A DNA stretch of 64,000 nt from Gemmatimonadota bacterium (GTDB lineage: Bacteria; Gemmatimonadota; Gemmatimonadetes; Longimicrobiales; Gaopeijiaceae), in contig JAJDUP010000049.1 of assembly GCA_022826565.1 (NCBI GenBank), positions 1 to 64,000 of the forward strand, in the 5' to 3' direction. The position numbers were made by a program, and so were the translations under genes. The notes below the pieces were generated by a model. It did no database searches and was not told the origin of the DNA. It was given only the letters and a program-made list of their open reading frames with translations. The stretch's first letter is position 1; each line of letters begins with the position of its first letter. This document shows positions 35,925 through 44,580 of the stretch, in pieces.

Positions 35925-38335
35925 GCCTGCGCGAGACCGAAGGCACACTCCCGAGCGCGAACGGGCGCCATGGTCCGGCCCGCCCCACAACCCGGGAGCC
36001 CCGCTCGTCATCGATCGCATCGCTGGCCGTTGCCCTGCTTGTCCTGCATCCTGCTGCCGCCTTGCGGCCCGCAGCCGACCTGCAGCCCGCAGTCGCCCCA
36101 CAACCCGTCCATCTTAATCACAATGTAATGTCGACTTTACATAATGTAATGCCGACCATACAACCGAAGACCCAGACCCCCGACACCGCCGACGCCCTGG
36201 CGCGCCGGGTCGAGGTCCGCCGGACCGAATACGGCATCCCCCACATCCTCGCCGAAGATCTCAAGGCCATGGGCTTCGCGCTCGGCTACGTGCAGTCGGA
36301 GGACTACGGCGCGTCCATCGCGGCCGGGATGGTGGCCAGCCGCGGCATCCTCGCCCGCCACCTCGGCCCGGACGAACTCGACGCCGACTTCGCGGCCCGC
36401 GACGGCCACGCCCGCGCCGTGGCGACCTTCCACCGCCTCGACCCGCGCACCCGCGACATCTACCGCGGCTTCGCCGAGGGCGTGAATCACTACATCCGCC
36501 TCCACCCGGACGAGTATCCGCCCTGGATCGAACCCGACTTCACGGGAATCGACGCCCTCGCCCGCGATGTCCAGAGCTGGAGCCGCGGCGACGCGGCACG
36601 GTTCGTGGCGGGTTTGCGGGCCGAGGGCGCGGAGCCCGATGACGCTGCGGCGGGCGCACGGTCGCAGGAGCCCACCCCCTCCTTCCTCCTCGACGGGTCC
36701 AACGCCTGGGCGTTTCACGGTTCGCGCACCGAATCGGGGCGGACGATCCTCCTCCGCAACCCCCACCTCCGCTGGGAAGGGGACCACGATCTGCTCGACC
36801 GTCCCTCCGGGCTGACCTACTACGAGGCGCACGTCCGCGTGCCCGGTGTGATCGACTTCTACGGCGATTTTCGGATCGGCACGGCGTTCGGGATCATTGG
36901 CGGCTTCAATCCGCGGCTCGGCTGGGCGACGACCAACAACTACCCGCGGCTGTCGCAGGTCTACCGGCTGGCGGCGCACCCGGACCTGGCCGACCACGCG
37001 GTCCTCGACGGGCGGCCCCTGCCGCTGACCCGGCGCGACGTGAGCGTGGACTACCGGACCGCCGACGGAGCCACCGCCGTCGAGACGCGGACGACCTGGC
37101 ACACCCCGCACGGGCCGGTGATCCACCGCACCGGCGAGCACGTCTACCTGCTGAAGGATCCGCGCGACGGCGAGTTCCGCCGCGGCGAGCAGTTCATGCG
37201 GATGATGATGGCGGAGGACCTCGACGAGTGGCTCGAAGTCATGCGGATGCGCGCCCATCCCACCTCGAACTTCACCTACGCCGACCGGGACGGGAACATC
37301 GCGCACTACTACAACGCGCGGCTGCCGCTGCTCCCCCACCCCGTCACCGGCGACACGGCTGCCCACGCGGCTGCGAGCGCCGACATGTGGTCCGAACTGG
37401 TGGCGTGGGAGGACCTGCCGCTCTACCTCAATCCCCCCGGCGGCTACGTGCAGCAGGCCAACGACCCGCCCGACTACACGAACCTCAACGTCCCGATGGA
37501 CCGCGACACGGTGCCGCACAATCTGCCGGAGCGAAGGCTGCGCCTGAGGAGCCAGCTGTCGCTGGAGCTGGCCGAGGGTGCGGGGCGCGTCGCTCTGGAA
37601 GATGTGATCCGGCTCAAGCATTCGCCCCGGATGCTGATGGCGGAGAGGGTGATGGACGACCTTCTGGCCGCGGCAACCGCGGCGGGCGAGGATCCGGGGA
37701 CGGGTGGAGCGCGGGCCGCGGGCGGAGAGGACGGCCTGGCCGAGGCGGCGGCGGTTCTGGCCGCCTGGGACCGCACCGCTGCGGCGGAGAGTCACGGCGG
37801 CGTTCTCTTCGAGCGCTGGGCGGCCGAGTACTTCGGCGCCGCCCCCGACTCGCTCCGGTGGGCACGGCAGTGGGATCCGGAGCGGCCGGTGGACACTCCT
37901 TCCGGCCTTGGCGATCCGGCGGCGGCCCGCGAGGCGCTCGCCGCGGCAGCCCGGTCAATGCGCGCCGACGGGATTGCGCTCGACATCGCCTGGGGCGAGG
38001 TGCATCGGGTGATTCGCGCGGACGTGGATGTGCCGGTGTCGGGCTGCCCGCCGACCCTGGGCTGCTTCCGCGTCGTGTCCTACGAGGAGAGGGACGACGG
38101 CCGGCGGGCGGCCAACCGCGGGGACTCCTGGGTTCTGCTGGTCGAGTTCGAGGACATTCCGCGGGCCTACACGGTCCTGGCCTACGGACAGACGGCCCGC
38201 ACCGCGTCGCCCCACTTCGCCGACCAGGCCGCGATGTTCGCGCGAGGAGAACTGAAGGCGGTGGCGTGGACCGAGGAAGAGATCGCCCGCCAGACGATCA
38301 AGCGATACCGGCCGGGTGAGGAGACCGGGCGGTAG
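35921..38335 (+). CDS. Penicillin-acylase-family Ntn hydrolase
   Basis: About 804 residues from the GTG at 35921, which overlaps the cyclophilin stop (GTGA). After a signal-like stretch (SIASLAVALLVLHPAAA) the precursor has an alpha chain starting VEVRRTEYGIPHILAEDLKA. The self-cleavage site is DGSNAWAFHGSRT, and Ser260 should become the N-terminal nucleophile of the beta chain. NPHLRWEGD, GFNPRLGWATTNN and the late HFADQAAMFARGELKAV block are family marks. Substrates could be acyl-homoserine lactones, penicillins or peptide amides; not decidable. Oddly, two copies of the 18-bp palindrome (36124-36162) lie in frame just after the signal peptide and encode NVMSTLHNVMPTIQ. ATGs at 36128 and 36149 inside them are alternative starts, but these would drop the signal peptide. 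Confidence 0.87.
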   Translation: MSLRETEGTLPSANGRHGPARPTTREPRSSSIASLAVALLVLHPAAALRPAADLQPAVAPQPVHLNHNVMSTLHNVMPTIQPKTQTPDTADALARRVEVRRTEYGIPHILAEDLKAMGFALGYVQSEDYGASIAAGMVASRGILARHLGPDELDADFAARDGHARAVATFHRLDPRTRDIYRGFAEGVNHYIRLHPDEYPPWIEPDFTGIDALARDVQSWSRGDAARFVAGLRAEGAEPDDAAAGARSQEPTPSFLLDGSNAWAFHGSRTESGRTILLRNPHLRWEGDHDLLDRPSGLTYYEAHVRVPGVIDFYGDFRIGTAFGIIGGFNPRLGWATTNNYPRLSQVYRLAAHPDLADHAVLDGRPLPLTRRDVSVDYRTADGATAVETRTTWHTPHGPVIHRTGEHVYLLKDPRDGEFRRGEQFMRMMMAEDLDEWLEVMRMRAHPTSNFTYADRDGNIAHYYNARLPLLPHPVTGDTAAHAAASADMWSELVAWEDLPLYLNPPGGYVQQANDPPDYTNLNVPMDRDTVPHNLPERRLRLRSQLSLELAEGAGRVALEDVIRLKHSPRMLMAERVMDDLLAAATAAGEDPGTGGARAAGGEDGLAEAAAVLAAWDRTAAAESHGGVLFERWAAEYFGAAPDSLRWARQWDPERPVDTPSGLGDPAAAREALAAAARSMRADGIALDIAWGEVHRVIRADVDVPVSGCPPTLGCFRVVSYEERDDGRRAANRGDSWVLLVEFEDIPRAYTVLAYGQTARTASPHFADQAAMFARGELKAVAWTEEEIARQTIKRYRPGEETGR
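36124..36162. repeat. Two in-frame copies of the 18-bp palindromic repeat
   Basis: TGTAATGTCGACTTTACA (36124-36141) and TGTAATGCCGACCATACA (36145-36162), 21 bases apart. They fall inside the acylase coding frame, between the signal peptide and the enzyme domain, and add a 7-residue tandem. Either an operator sits inside the coding start or a repeat has inserted into the linker. Confidence 0.7.
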
Positions 38336-39556
38336 CTATTCCCCCGGCAGCAGCAGCCGCGGCCCGATCAGCCGGTCCGGAGGCGCGTCCGGCTCAGGCG
38401 TGAACTTGTTGATCCAGCCGCCGCTGTAGGACGCGATGTAGAGGTTGCCGTCCTCGTCCAGATCCATCTGGTGGGGCAGCGACAGCCCGCCCGGCCAGGT
38501 CCCGCGCCCGATGGCGCCGGCGCTCCCGAACGCGCCCCAGTAGTCCTGCAGGCGGCCCTCGCGGTCGTACTTGAGGACGCGGTTCAGGCTTGCATCGAGC
38601 ACCCACACGGCCCGGTTCTCGTCGATCCAGATGTTGACGGGGTCGAAGATGCCGGGCCATTCCTCGATGAATTCGCCGTCGTGCGTGAACAGCTGGAGGC
38701 GCTCGTTCTGCCGGTCGCCGACGTAGACCCGGTCCTCGTCGACGGCCAGGCCGTGCAGGAGATCGAACTCGCCCGGGCCGTCGCCGAGCGCGCCCCACTC
38801 CATGATGAACTCGCCGTCTTCCGTGTACTTCACGATGCGCGAGTTCCAGTAGCCGTCGGCCAGCAGGAAGGTCCCGTCGGGGAGGAAGGCCAGCTTCGAT
38901 GGCCAGCCGTAGGTGTGGGGCCCCCAGTCGAAGCGCTGGCGCGCGGCCGCGCGGGTCTTGGGGTGGTCGCGCTCTCCCAGCCGCATGACGATCTCGCTGC
39001 CGTCGTTGGTGAACTTGACCACCTGCATGTGCCCGGCTCCGCCGCCGCTGTCCACGACCCACACATGGCGCTCGCTGTCGTACGGGTTGATGTACACCTG
39101 GTGGGGCAGCGTGAAGATCGAGTCCCATTGCGCCCACTGCTCCACGATCTGGCCGTCGCCGTTCGCCACCACGACGAAGTTGGTGCGCCGCAGCCTGCCC
39201 TGGCGCGGCTGCGACCGGTCGGCGGGCCAGTCGCCCCGCGTCACCACGATGATCCGGTCGGCGTGATCCACCGCCACCCCCGCCACCTGCCCCCAGCCCC
39301 ACTCGTCGTCGTGGTTGGGTGCGGACTTCCACCAGCCGGGCACGGGATCGTACGGCCCGGTGCGGTCGTCGCCGCCCTTGACGACCGTCGCGCCCCCGCG
39401 GCTGTGGTCGTCCCCTCCGCCCTGGCTGCTGCCGCCGTCCGGGCCTCCCGCAGCAGGACTGCACGCCCACGCGCCGGCGGCGACGAGGAGGCACGCGACA
39501 AGCCACCCGCGGAAGAAGCGGCGGTCTTCGAGGGTCTGGCGTTGGCGGCGGCGCAT
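38336..39556 (-). CDS. NHL-repeat beta-propeller lipoprotein
   Basis: 406 residues. The lipobox is LVAAGAWACSPA, followed by a Gly/Ser/Asp linker. The mature part is a six-bladed NHL propeller (WPSKLAFLPDGTFLLADGYW, FDLLHGLAVDEDRVYVGDRQ, PVNIWIDENRAVWVLDASLN, LPHQMDLDEDGNLYIASYSG). It resembles the propeller of peptidyl-alpha-hydroxyglycine alpha-amidating lyase, but I cannot confirm its zinc site, so only a binding role is given. Its stop touches the acylase stop with no base between. The start at 39556 is the ATG giving a basic n-region. Confidence 0.78.
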   Translation of the reverse strand: MRRRQRQTLEDRRFFRGWLVACLLVAAGAWACSPAAGGPDGGSSQGGGDDHSRGGATVVKGGDDRTGPYDPVPGWWKSAPNHDDEWGWGQVAGVAVDHADRIIVVTRGDWPADRSQPRQGRLRRTNFVVVANGDGQIVEQWAQWDSIFTLPHQVYINPYDSERHVWVVDSGGGAGHMQVVKFTNDGSEIVMRLGERDHPKTRAAARQRFDWGPHTYGWPSKLAFLPDGTFLLADGYWNSRIVKYTEDGEFIMEWGALGDGPGEFDLLHGLAVDEDRVYVGDRQNERLQLFTHDGEFIEEWPGIFDPVNIWIDENRAVWVLDASLNRVLKYDREGRLQDYWGAFGSAGAIGRGTWPGGLSLPHQMDLDEDGNLYIASYSGGWINKFTPEPDAPPDRLIGPRLLLPGE

Positions 39557-39870
39557 GGCGACGAGGGTCTGCGGGTTGTTGTGGCGCGAGATGGATCAAG
39601 ATTCCGATGCGTGCGCCATTCCCGCAAGCCGGGTGGAGATCATGCAACCCGGTGCCCATGAAACGCGGCTGGTACGACGTGTCATTTCCGGCGTAGATTG
39701 GACGGGTTTGCCTGGGCATCCCGAGCGAAGGCTGGAGCAGGGAGAACGCCCTTGGCTTCGGGTAGGGCGCTTCTGTCAGCAGGGAGAGGGCTTGTGACGC
39801 GCAGCCAGATTCAAGGCGGGTCCAGCGGGGCGGGGCACCTGGCGATACCCGCGCGCGCCGCGAGTCGCTC
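39557..39870. other. Intergenic region, no gene seen
   Basis: 314 bases between the divergent NHL lipoprotein and SulP transporter genes. I see no convincing small frame or strong hairpin, and no clear promoter. Confidence 0.4.
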
Positions 39871-42069
39871 TTGCACGAGACCGCGACGGTGACGTCAGCG
39901 CTTCGCACTCTCGCTTCGGAACTTCGCGCAGATACCATCTCGGCGAAGGCTTTCCCGGCCCTGGCAGCCGGCTTCACCTCGGGCCTCGCCCTGCTCGTCG
40001 CCCAGGTCGCCTACGGAAGCCTGATATTCTCGGGGCCGCTCGGCCCTTATTCCTCTCAGGGCATCGGCCTGGTGCTCTTCGGAAATTTCGCCGCCTGCCT
40101 CGTCATCGCGCTCGCCGGCGGCTTTCGCGGCGCGATCTCCGGGCTGTCTCCCGCGCTCGTCATCGTGATGGCGCAGGTCGGCGCCACGATGGGCGCCGAG
40201 GGCGACACCCTGTTCGTCACCACCGCGGCGGCGCTCACGATCGGCGCGGTCGCCGCCGGCGCGTGCTTTCTCGTGATCGGACGATTCGGGCTCGCCAATC
40301 TGGTGCGCTTCGTCCCCTATCCGGTCGCGGCCGGGTTCGTGGCCGGGATCGGGGGCGTCGTGTGCCTCGCCGCCATGTCCCTGATGGGAGCGGAGATGGA
40401 GTGGTCCGCAATTCCGGCGCTCCTGCAACCGCCGGAACTATGGAAGTGGGGCCCCGGCCTGGTATTCGGCACCGCCCTGTACCTCGCCATGAAGCGGTGG
40501 GGCCGTCCGCTCATCCTGCCGGTGGGCGTCGCGGTCGCCACCGGTGCATATCACCTCGCGCTGGGGCTCCGCGGCATCTCCGGCGACGAGGCGAGGGCGG
40601 CCGGTCTCCTGCTGACGGGCACCTCCGAAGCAAACCTGTGGCCGGCGCTGGGGCCTGCGGATCTGGCGCACGTGGACTGGGCCGCAATGGCGGTGCAGTT
40701 CCCCGACGTTCTGCTGCTGGTGCTGGTCGCGCTGATCGTGGTGATCATGAACTTCGCCGGCCTCGAGATGGCAGCGAACCAGGACCTGGACTGGAACCGC
40801 GAGTTTCGCGCAACCGGACTCGCGAACGTGGTGGCGGGCCTGGGTGGTGGCACGACCGCTAGCATGATCGTGCCCGCGTCGCTGCGCAGCAAGCTGTTCG
40901 GGGCAGCCTCCCGCCTCACCGGAATCGTCGCGGCCCTCGTCATCGGGACCGCGCTGTTTCTGGGCGACGGAATGCTGAACCTGGTGCCGGTACCGCTCGT
41001 GGGCGGCATACTGTTCTTCGCCGGACTCGGCATGCTGGACGGCGGGCTCGTGAGCACCCGGAGGCGTCTCCCCTGGACGGAGTACGGCGTCATCGTGCTG
41101 ATCGCGGGGGTCACCGTGTTGTTCGGGCTATTCGAAGGCGTGGGCGCCGGGATGCTGGTCACCCTCGTGTTCTTCGCGGTGCGCCTGAGCCGTGTGGACC
41201 CCGTTCGATCGCGCGTCACGGTGCGCGAACTCCGCAGTACCAAGACGCGTTCCGTCCCGGACCGGGTCATCCTCCAGGAGGAGGGCGCCCTCGCGCTGGT
41301 CTGGCGGCTGCGCGGCTACATCTTCTTCGGAAGCGTCTACTCCCTCGCCGATCAGCTCAGGGAGTCGCTTGCCGGCGACCCGCGCCCCACCTGCATCATG
41401 CTGGATTTCACCGACGTCTCCGGTTTCGACTTCTCGGCGGTGAACGTCCTCGTGAGGCTGACGCAATCGGCCGGCGGCGGCGGCGTGAGGGTGGTCCTGA
41501 GCGCGCCGTCGGAGCAGGTGAGGACCGGTCTGGAACGCAACCTCTCTCCTTCCGAGTTTGCCGCCCTGCGGGTCGAGCCGAATACGGACCGCGCGCTCGA
41601 ACACTGTGAGGAGATCGTCATCGAAGCCTGGAGAACGAACGCCAGCATGATCGACGAGCACCGCGTCTCCGTGCTGGAGCGGGCCGCCGCCGACCTGGAC
41701 AGCCAGCTCGCGCGGCTCACCCGTTTCGAGGATCTGGTGGACGAGCTCCGAAGCTGGCTGAATCCGCGCCGGTACTCCTCCGGGGAGGTTCTCGCGGGGC
41801 CGGGTGCGCCGAGCGAAGGCCTGCAGCTGCTGACCTCCGGCCGGGCTTCCGCCCATGACCCCGCGGGCAGGCGAGTCCGTCAGTTCGGGCCGGGAGACGC
41901 GATCTGGCCGGTCGACGCCTCGGACGAGCGGCCGCCAACGGTGAGCGCGGACATGCCGTGCGAGACGATGGTGCTGACGCCGGCCGCCCGGCACCGGCTG
42001 GAGGAGGATGAGGAGCGGCTCGCGTTGAAGCTGTATCGATACCTGCTGGCGCGCCGTCTTGGAGGGTGA
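39871..42069 (+). CDS. SulP-family anion transporter with STAS and degenerate cNMP-like domain
   Basis: 732 residues, longer than the usual 550-600 for SulP proteins. Ten to fourteen membrane segments cover residues 28-430 (LIFSGPLGPYSSQGIGLVLF is the first conserved block). A STAS domain follows at about 455-570 (IILQ/LALVWRLRGYIFFGSVYSLA, CIMLDFTDVSGFDFSAVNVL), in which the Ser of TDVSG is the usual phosphorylation position. The last 120 residues resemble a CRP-like beta-roll (YSSGEVLAGPGAPSEGLQLL) but lack the cAMP-binding PRAAT cassette, so ligand binding is doubtful. The anion is unknown (sulfate, bicarbonate or dicarboxylate). The start could be TTG 39871 or GTG 39889. Confidence 0.83.
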   Translation: MHETATVTSALRTLASELRADTISAKAFPALAAGFTSGLALLVAQVAYGSLIFSGPLGPYSSQGIGLVLFGNFAACLVIALAGGFRGAISGLSPALVIVMAQVGATMGAEGDTLFVTTAAALTIGAVAAGACFLVIGRFGLANLVRFVPYPVAAGFVAGIGGVVCLAAMSLMGAEMEWSAIPALLQPPELWKWGPGLVFGTALYLAMKRWGRPLILPVGVAVATGAYHLALGLRGISGDEARAAGLLLTGTSEANLWPALGPADLAHVDWAAMAVQFPDVLLLVLVALIVVIMNFAGLEMAANQDLDWNREFRATGLANVVAGLGGGTTASMIVPASLRSKLFGAASRLTGIVAALVIGTALFLGDGMLNLVPVPLVGGILFFAGLGMLDGGLVSTRRRLPWTEYGVIVLIAGVTVLFGLFEGVGAGMLVTLVFFAVRLSRVDPVRSRVTVRELRSTKTRSVPDRVILQEEGALALVWRLRGYIFFGSVYSLADQLRESLAGDPRPTCIMLDFTDVSGFDFSAVNVLVRLTQSAGGGGVRVVLSAPSEQVRTGLERNLSPSEFAALRVEPNTDRALEHCEEIVIEAWRTNASMIDEHRVSVLERAAADLDSQLARLTRFEDLVDELRSWLNPRRYSSGEVLAGPGAPSEGLQLLTSGRASAHDPAGRRVRQFGPGDAIWPVDASDERPPTVSADMPCETMVLTPAARHRLEEDEERLALKLYRYLLARRLGG

Positions 42070-42072
42070 GGC

Positions 42073-42693
42073 GTGCGTCTGCCGTCTCTGGTTGCCTTGC
42101 TCCTTTGTGCCCCGGGTGCACTGCGCGGGCCGACCGCGTGCCCGACGCCCTGGCAGCTGGAAGAGGTCCTGCGGATCGGATCCGCGGAAAGCACGGATCT
42201 CGTTTCCAGCGTCATGGATCTTGCGATCGGCCCCGACAGTGCCCTCTATGTCGCCCAGGCCATGGAACCTTCGGTCACGGTATTCTCACTTGATGGCCAG
42301 GTGCTTCGGCGGATCGGTCGCGCGGGCCGGGGACCGGGAGACTTCGAGCTCCTGGCCAGGGGTGTGGGCTGGATCGGAGACACCCTCTGGGTAGCCGACC
42401 TCGATCGGATTCAGCTGTTCACTACTGACGAGCGCGTACCAGCCCAAGTCATTCAGTTCTCTCGGAGTGTGCCCGAGGAAGGCACAGTGGAGATCGGGCA
42501 CGGTCGCAGTTCGCTGGTTCCCTGGGATCCTCGTCTCGCGGTCGCCCTCGCGGGCCGTGCCAGCCGCTCCGACCGAAACGACGTGCCCTTATCGCCTGCC
42601 CTCCGTCCGGGGCGCCCAGGGATCGCCGACTCCCGCGCCGGGGCAGAAGTCGCCGGTGTCGAGGAAGTGCGTGTGCAGGCACTCGAGCGTTGA
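42073..42693 (+). pseudogene. Truncated six-bladed propeller protein
   Basis: Begins 3 bases after the SulP stop with a signal peptide (LVALLLCAPGALRG), then the first two blades of a BF3164-type propeller: VMDLAIGPDSALYVAQAMEP, RGPGDFELLARGVGWIGDTL. After about residue 150 the sequence stops looking like a propeller and the frame runs into the C-terminal codons of the convergent ankyrin gene (42589 onward). The intact relative at 54715-55944 is 409 residues, so roughly half is missing. It is best read as a 3'-deleted remnant. Confidence 0.6.
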
Positions 42694-44580
42694 ACCCAGG
42701 CTCGTCAGCAGCTCGAGGGTCTCGGGGTATGCGACGCGCTTGAAGAATCCAGCCCTCCCGCCGCGGGCCATGTCGGCGGTGGATTGTCCCAGGCGGGTGA
42801 TCGCCTTCACATCCCCGCCCTGAGACACCAGATACTCGATCAGCTCGTTGTCGCCCCGGGAGGCGGCGTAGTGGAGCGGCGTATACAGCCACGAGTCGCG
42901 GTGATTGACGTCGGCGCCGAGTTCCTCCACCAGATAGCGCACGGCAGCCATGAACTGGCGGGGCCGATTGCGCACGCTGAACGCGCCCAGGCCGAGGTAG
43001 CCTCCCCCGGTGGCCGCGTGAATGGGCCAGGCGTTCGGGGCTCCCGGGGGAATGTGGGGCAGGCCCGAGTCCTCCTGCTGGCGGCCGTCCTGCTGGCGGC
43101 GCTCCCGCATGCCGACGTCCGGCCAGCGGGTGGGGATGTTCGGATCGGCGCCGTGGGCGACCAGCAGCCTCATGGCCTCGAGGTCCTGGGCGAAGGCGGC
43201 GCGCCAGAAGGGCGTGGCTCCGGTAAGGTCGATCCCCATCTTGGTCAGGCCGAATTCCCAGTACCAGAGATGGGTGTGGAGGCGCGGGTTGGGGTCGGCG
43301 CCCGCTTCGAGGAGGGCCTGCATGACCTCGATGTGCCCGGCGCGCTGGCGGTCCTGGGCGCGGGGCTGGGGATAGTTGGACTTGGGCGCCCACTGCGTCT
43401 GGAGGGCGGCGAACAGGGGGGTTGCGCCATCGGTGAGGGCGGCCGGGTTGGGGTCGGCGCCGCGCGCGATGAGTTCCAGGGCGAGGTCGAAGTGGCCGTT
43501 GAGCGCAGCCATCAGGAGGGGGCTGGTGCCGTCTGCGCTGCACTGGTCGATATCGGTGCTACCGTCCAGAAGCGCGGCGGCGGCTTCGCGGTTGCCCTCG
43601 CGGGCGGCGTAGAGGAGCGCGGTCATGCCGCCGGTGCGTCCGACGAGTGACTCGCGGTAAGGCGGCCGGACGACGTCGGGGCCGCCCGGGTAGTCGGCCC
43701 CGACGCGCGCCAGGGAGCGGGCGTCCACCGGGCCGACATCGTGGCCGGAGCGCAGGAACTCGCGCTCTGCATGGATCGCGGCCTGGACTATGGCAGGGCT
43801 GGGTCCGTCGGTATGGGATGTATGGGTCGCAGGTTCCGGGCCGTATGGGTCAGCTGCCTCGGGAGGCTGCCTGAGCCGCTGGCGGAACCGCCGGCTCGAT
43901 TCGCGGTCGAGCGCCAGACTGCGGAGCACATCGACTTCGTTGGTGGTGAGGCCCGGGTCGGCCCCGCCGTCCAGCAGGACCGCGATCGCCTCGGCCCGGT
44001 TTGCTGCCGCCGCGAAGAAGAGCGGCGTCTGGCCGGCGGACGCCTCGCGCGCGTCGGGGTCGGCACCGTGCTCCAGCAGAGCGGCCACGGCCGCCGTGCC
44101 CCCCACGGCTCCGGCCGCCAGGTGGAGCGCGGTGGCGCGGCTGTTGGTCGTCACGGCGAGCGGGTCGGCGCCGGCGTCCAGCAGGAGGGCCACCACGTTG
44201 TCGTGGCCGCCGCGGGCGGCGAGGTGCAGGGGCGTGTAGCGCCCGATCCGCGTTCCGGCGTCCGCCGCTGCCCCGGCGTCGAGCAGCGCGCGGACCGATT
44301 CGTCGTGTCCGTGTTCGGCCGCCAGGTGGAGTGCGGTGATCCCGTCGCCCCGCGCCGCGCTCGCGTCCGCTCCCGCCCGCAGTAGGGCCCGGACCGCCTC
44401 CGCGTCGCCAACCCGGGCAGCCTCCAGCAGGTCGTCGCGGAGGGTGAGTCCTTCGGCTGCCGCCGGTTCAGTCGGCGTGATCCGGCCGACTCCCTGGACT
44501 GCCGCCCCCTCTGCGAATCCGGACGCCGAGGCGAGTACGGTCGCCAGAACGACTCGAGCCGCGACGAGTCGGGTGCTCAC
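42589..44580 (-). CDS. Secreted ankyrin-repeat protein
   Basis: 663 residues starting at the GTG at 44580, whose GTGA overlaps the DUF1552 stop. A signal peptide (VVLATVLASASGFAEGAAV) is followed by about 11 ankyrin repeats, for example GITALHLAAEHGHDESVRAL, YTPLHLAARGGHDNVVALLL and TPLHYAASRGDNELIEYLVS. A non-repeat insert separates the first five repeats from the rest. The last 35 residues hold two Cys and a Gly/Pro tail. An exported ankyrin protein is unusual in itself. Being third in a coupled trio with the cytochrome and DUF1552 genes, it is likely a partner of those proteins. Confidence 0.85.
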   Translation of the reverse strand: MSTRLVAARVVLATVLASASGFAEGAAVQGVGRITPTEPAAAEGLTLRDDLLEAARVGDAEAVRALLRAGADASAARGDGITALHLAAEHGHDESVRALLDAGAAADAGTRIGRYTPLHLAARGGHDNVVALLLDAGADPLAVTTNSRATALHLAAGAVGGTAAVAALLEHGADPDAREASAGQTPLFFAAAANRAEAIAVLLDGGADPGLTTNEVDVLRSLALDRESSRRFRQRLRQPPEAADPYGPEPATHTSHTDGPSPAIVQAAIHAEREFLRSGHDVGPVDARSLARVGADYPGGPDVVRPPYRESLVGRTGGMTALLYAAREGNREAAAALLDGSTDIDQCSADGTSPLLMAALNGHFDLALELIARGADPNPAALTDGATPLFAALQTQWAPKSNYPQPRAQDRQRAGHIEVMQALLEAGADPNPRLHTHLWYWEFGLTKMGIDLTGATPFWRAAFAQDLEAMRLLVAHGADPNIPTRWPDVGMRERRQQDGRQQEDSGLPHIPPGAPNAWPIHAATGGGYLGLGAFSVRNRPRQFMAAVRYLVEELGADVNHRDSWLYTPLHYAASRGDNELIEYLVSQGGDVKAITRLGQSTADMARGGRAGFFKRVAYPETLELLTSLGSTLECLHTHFLDTGDFCPGAGVGDPWAPRTEGRR

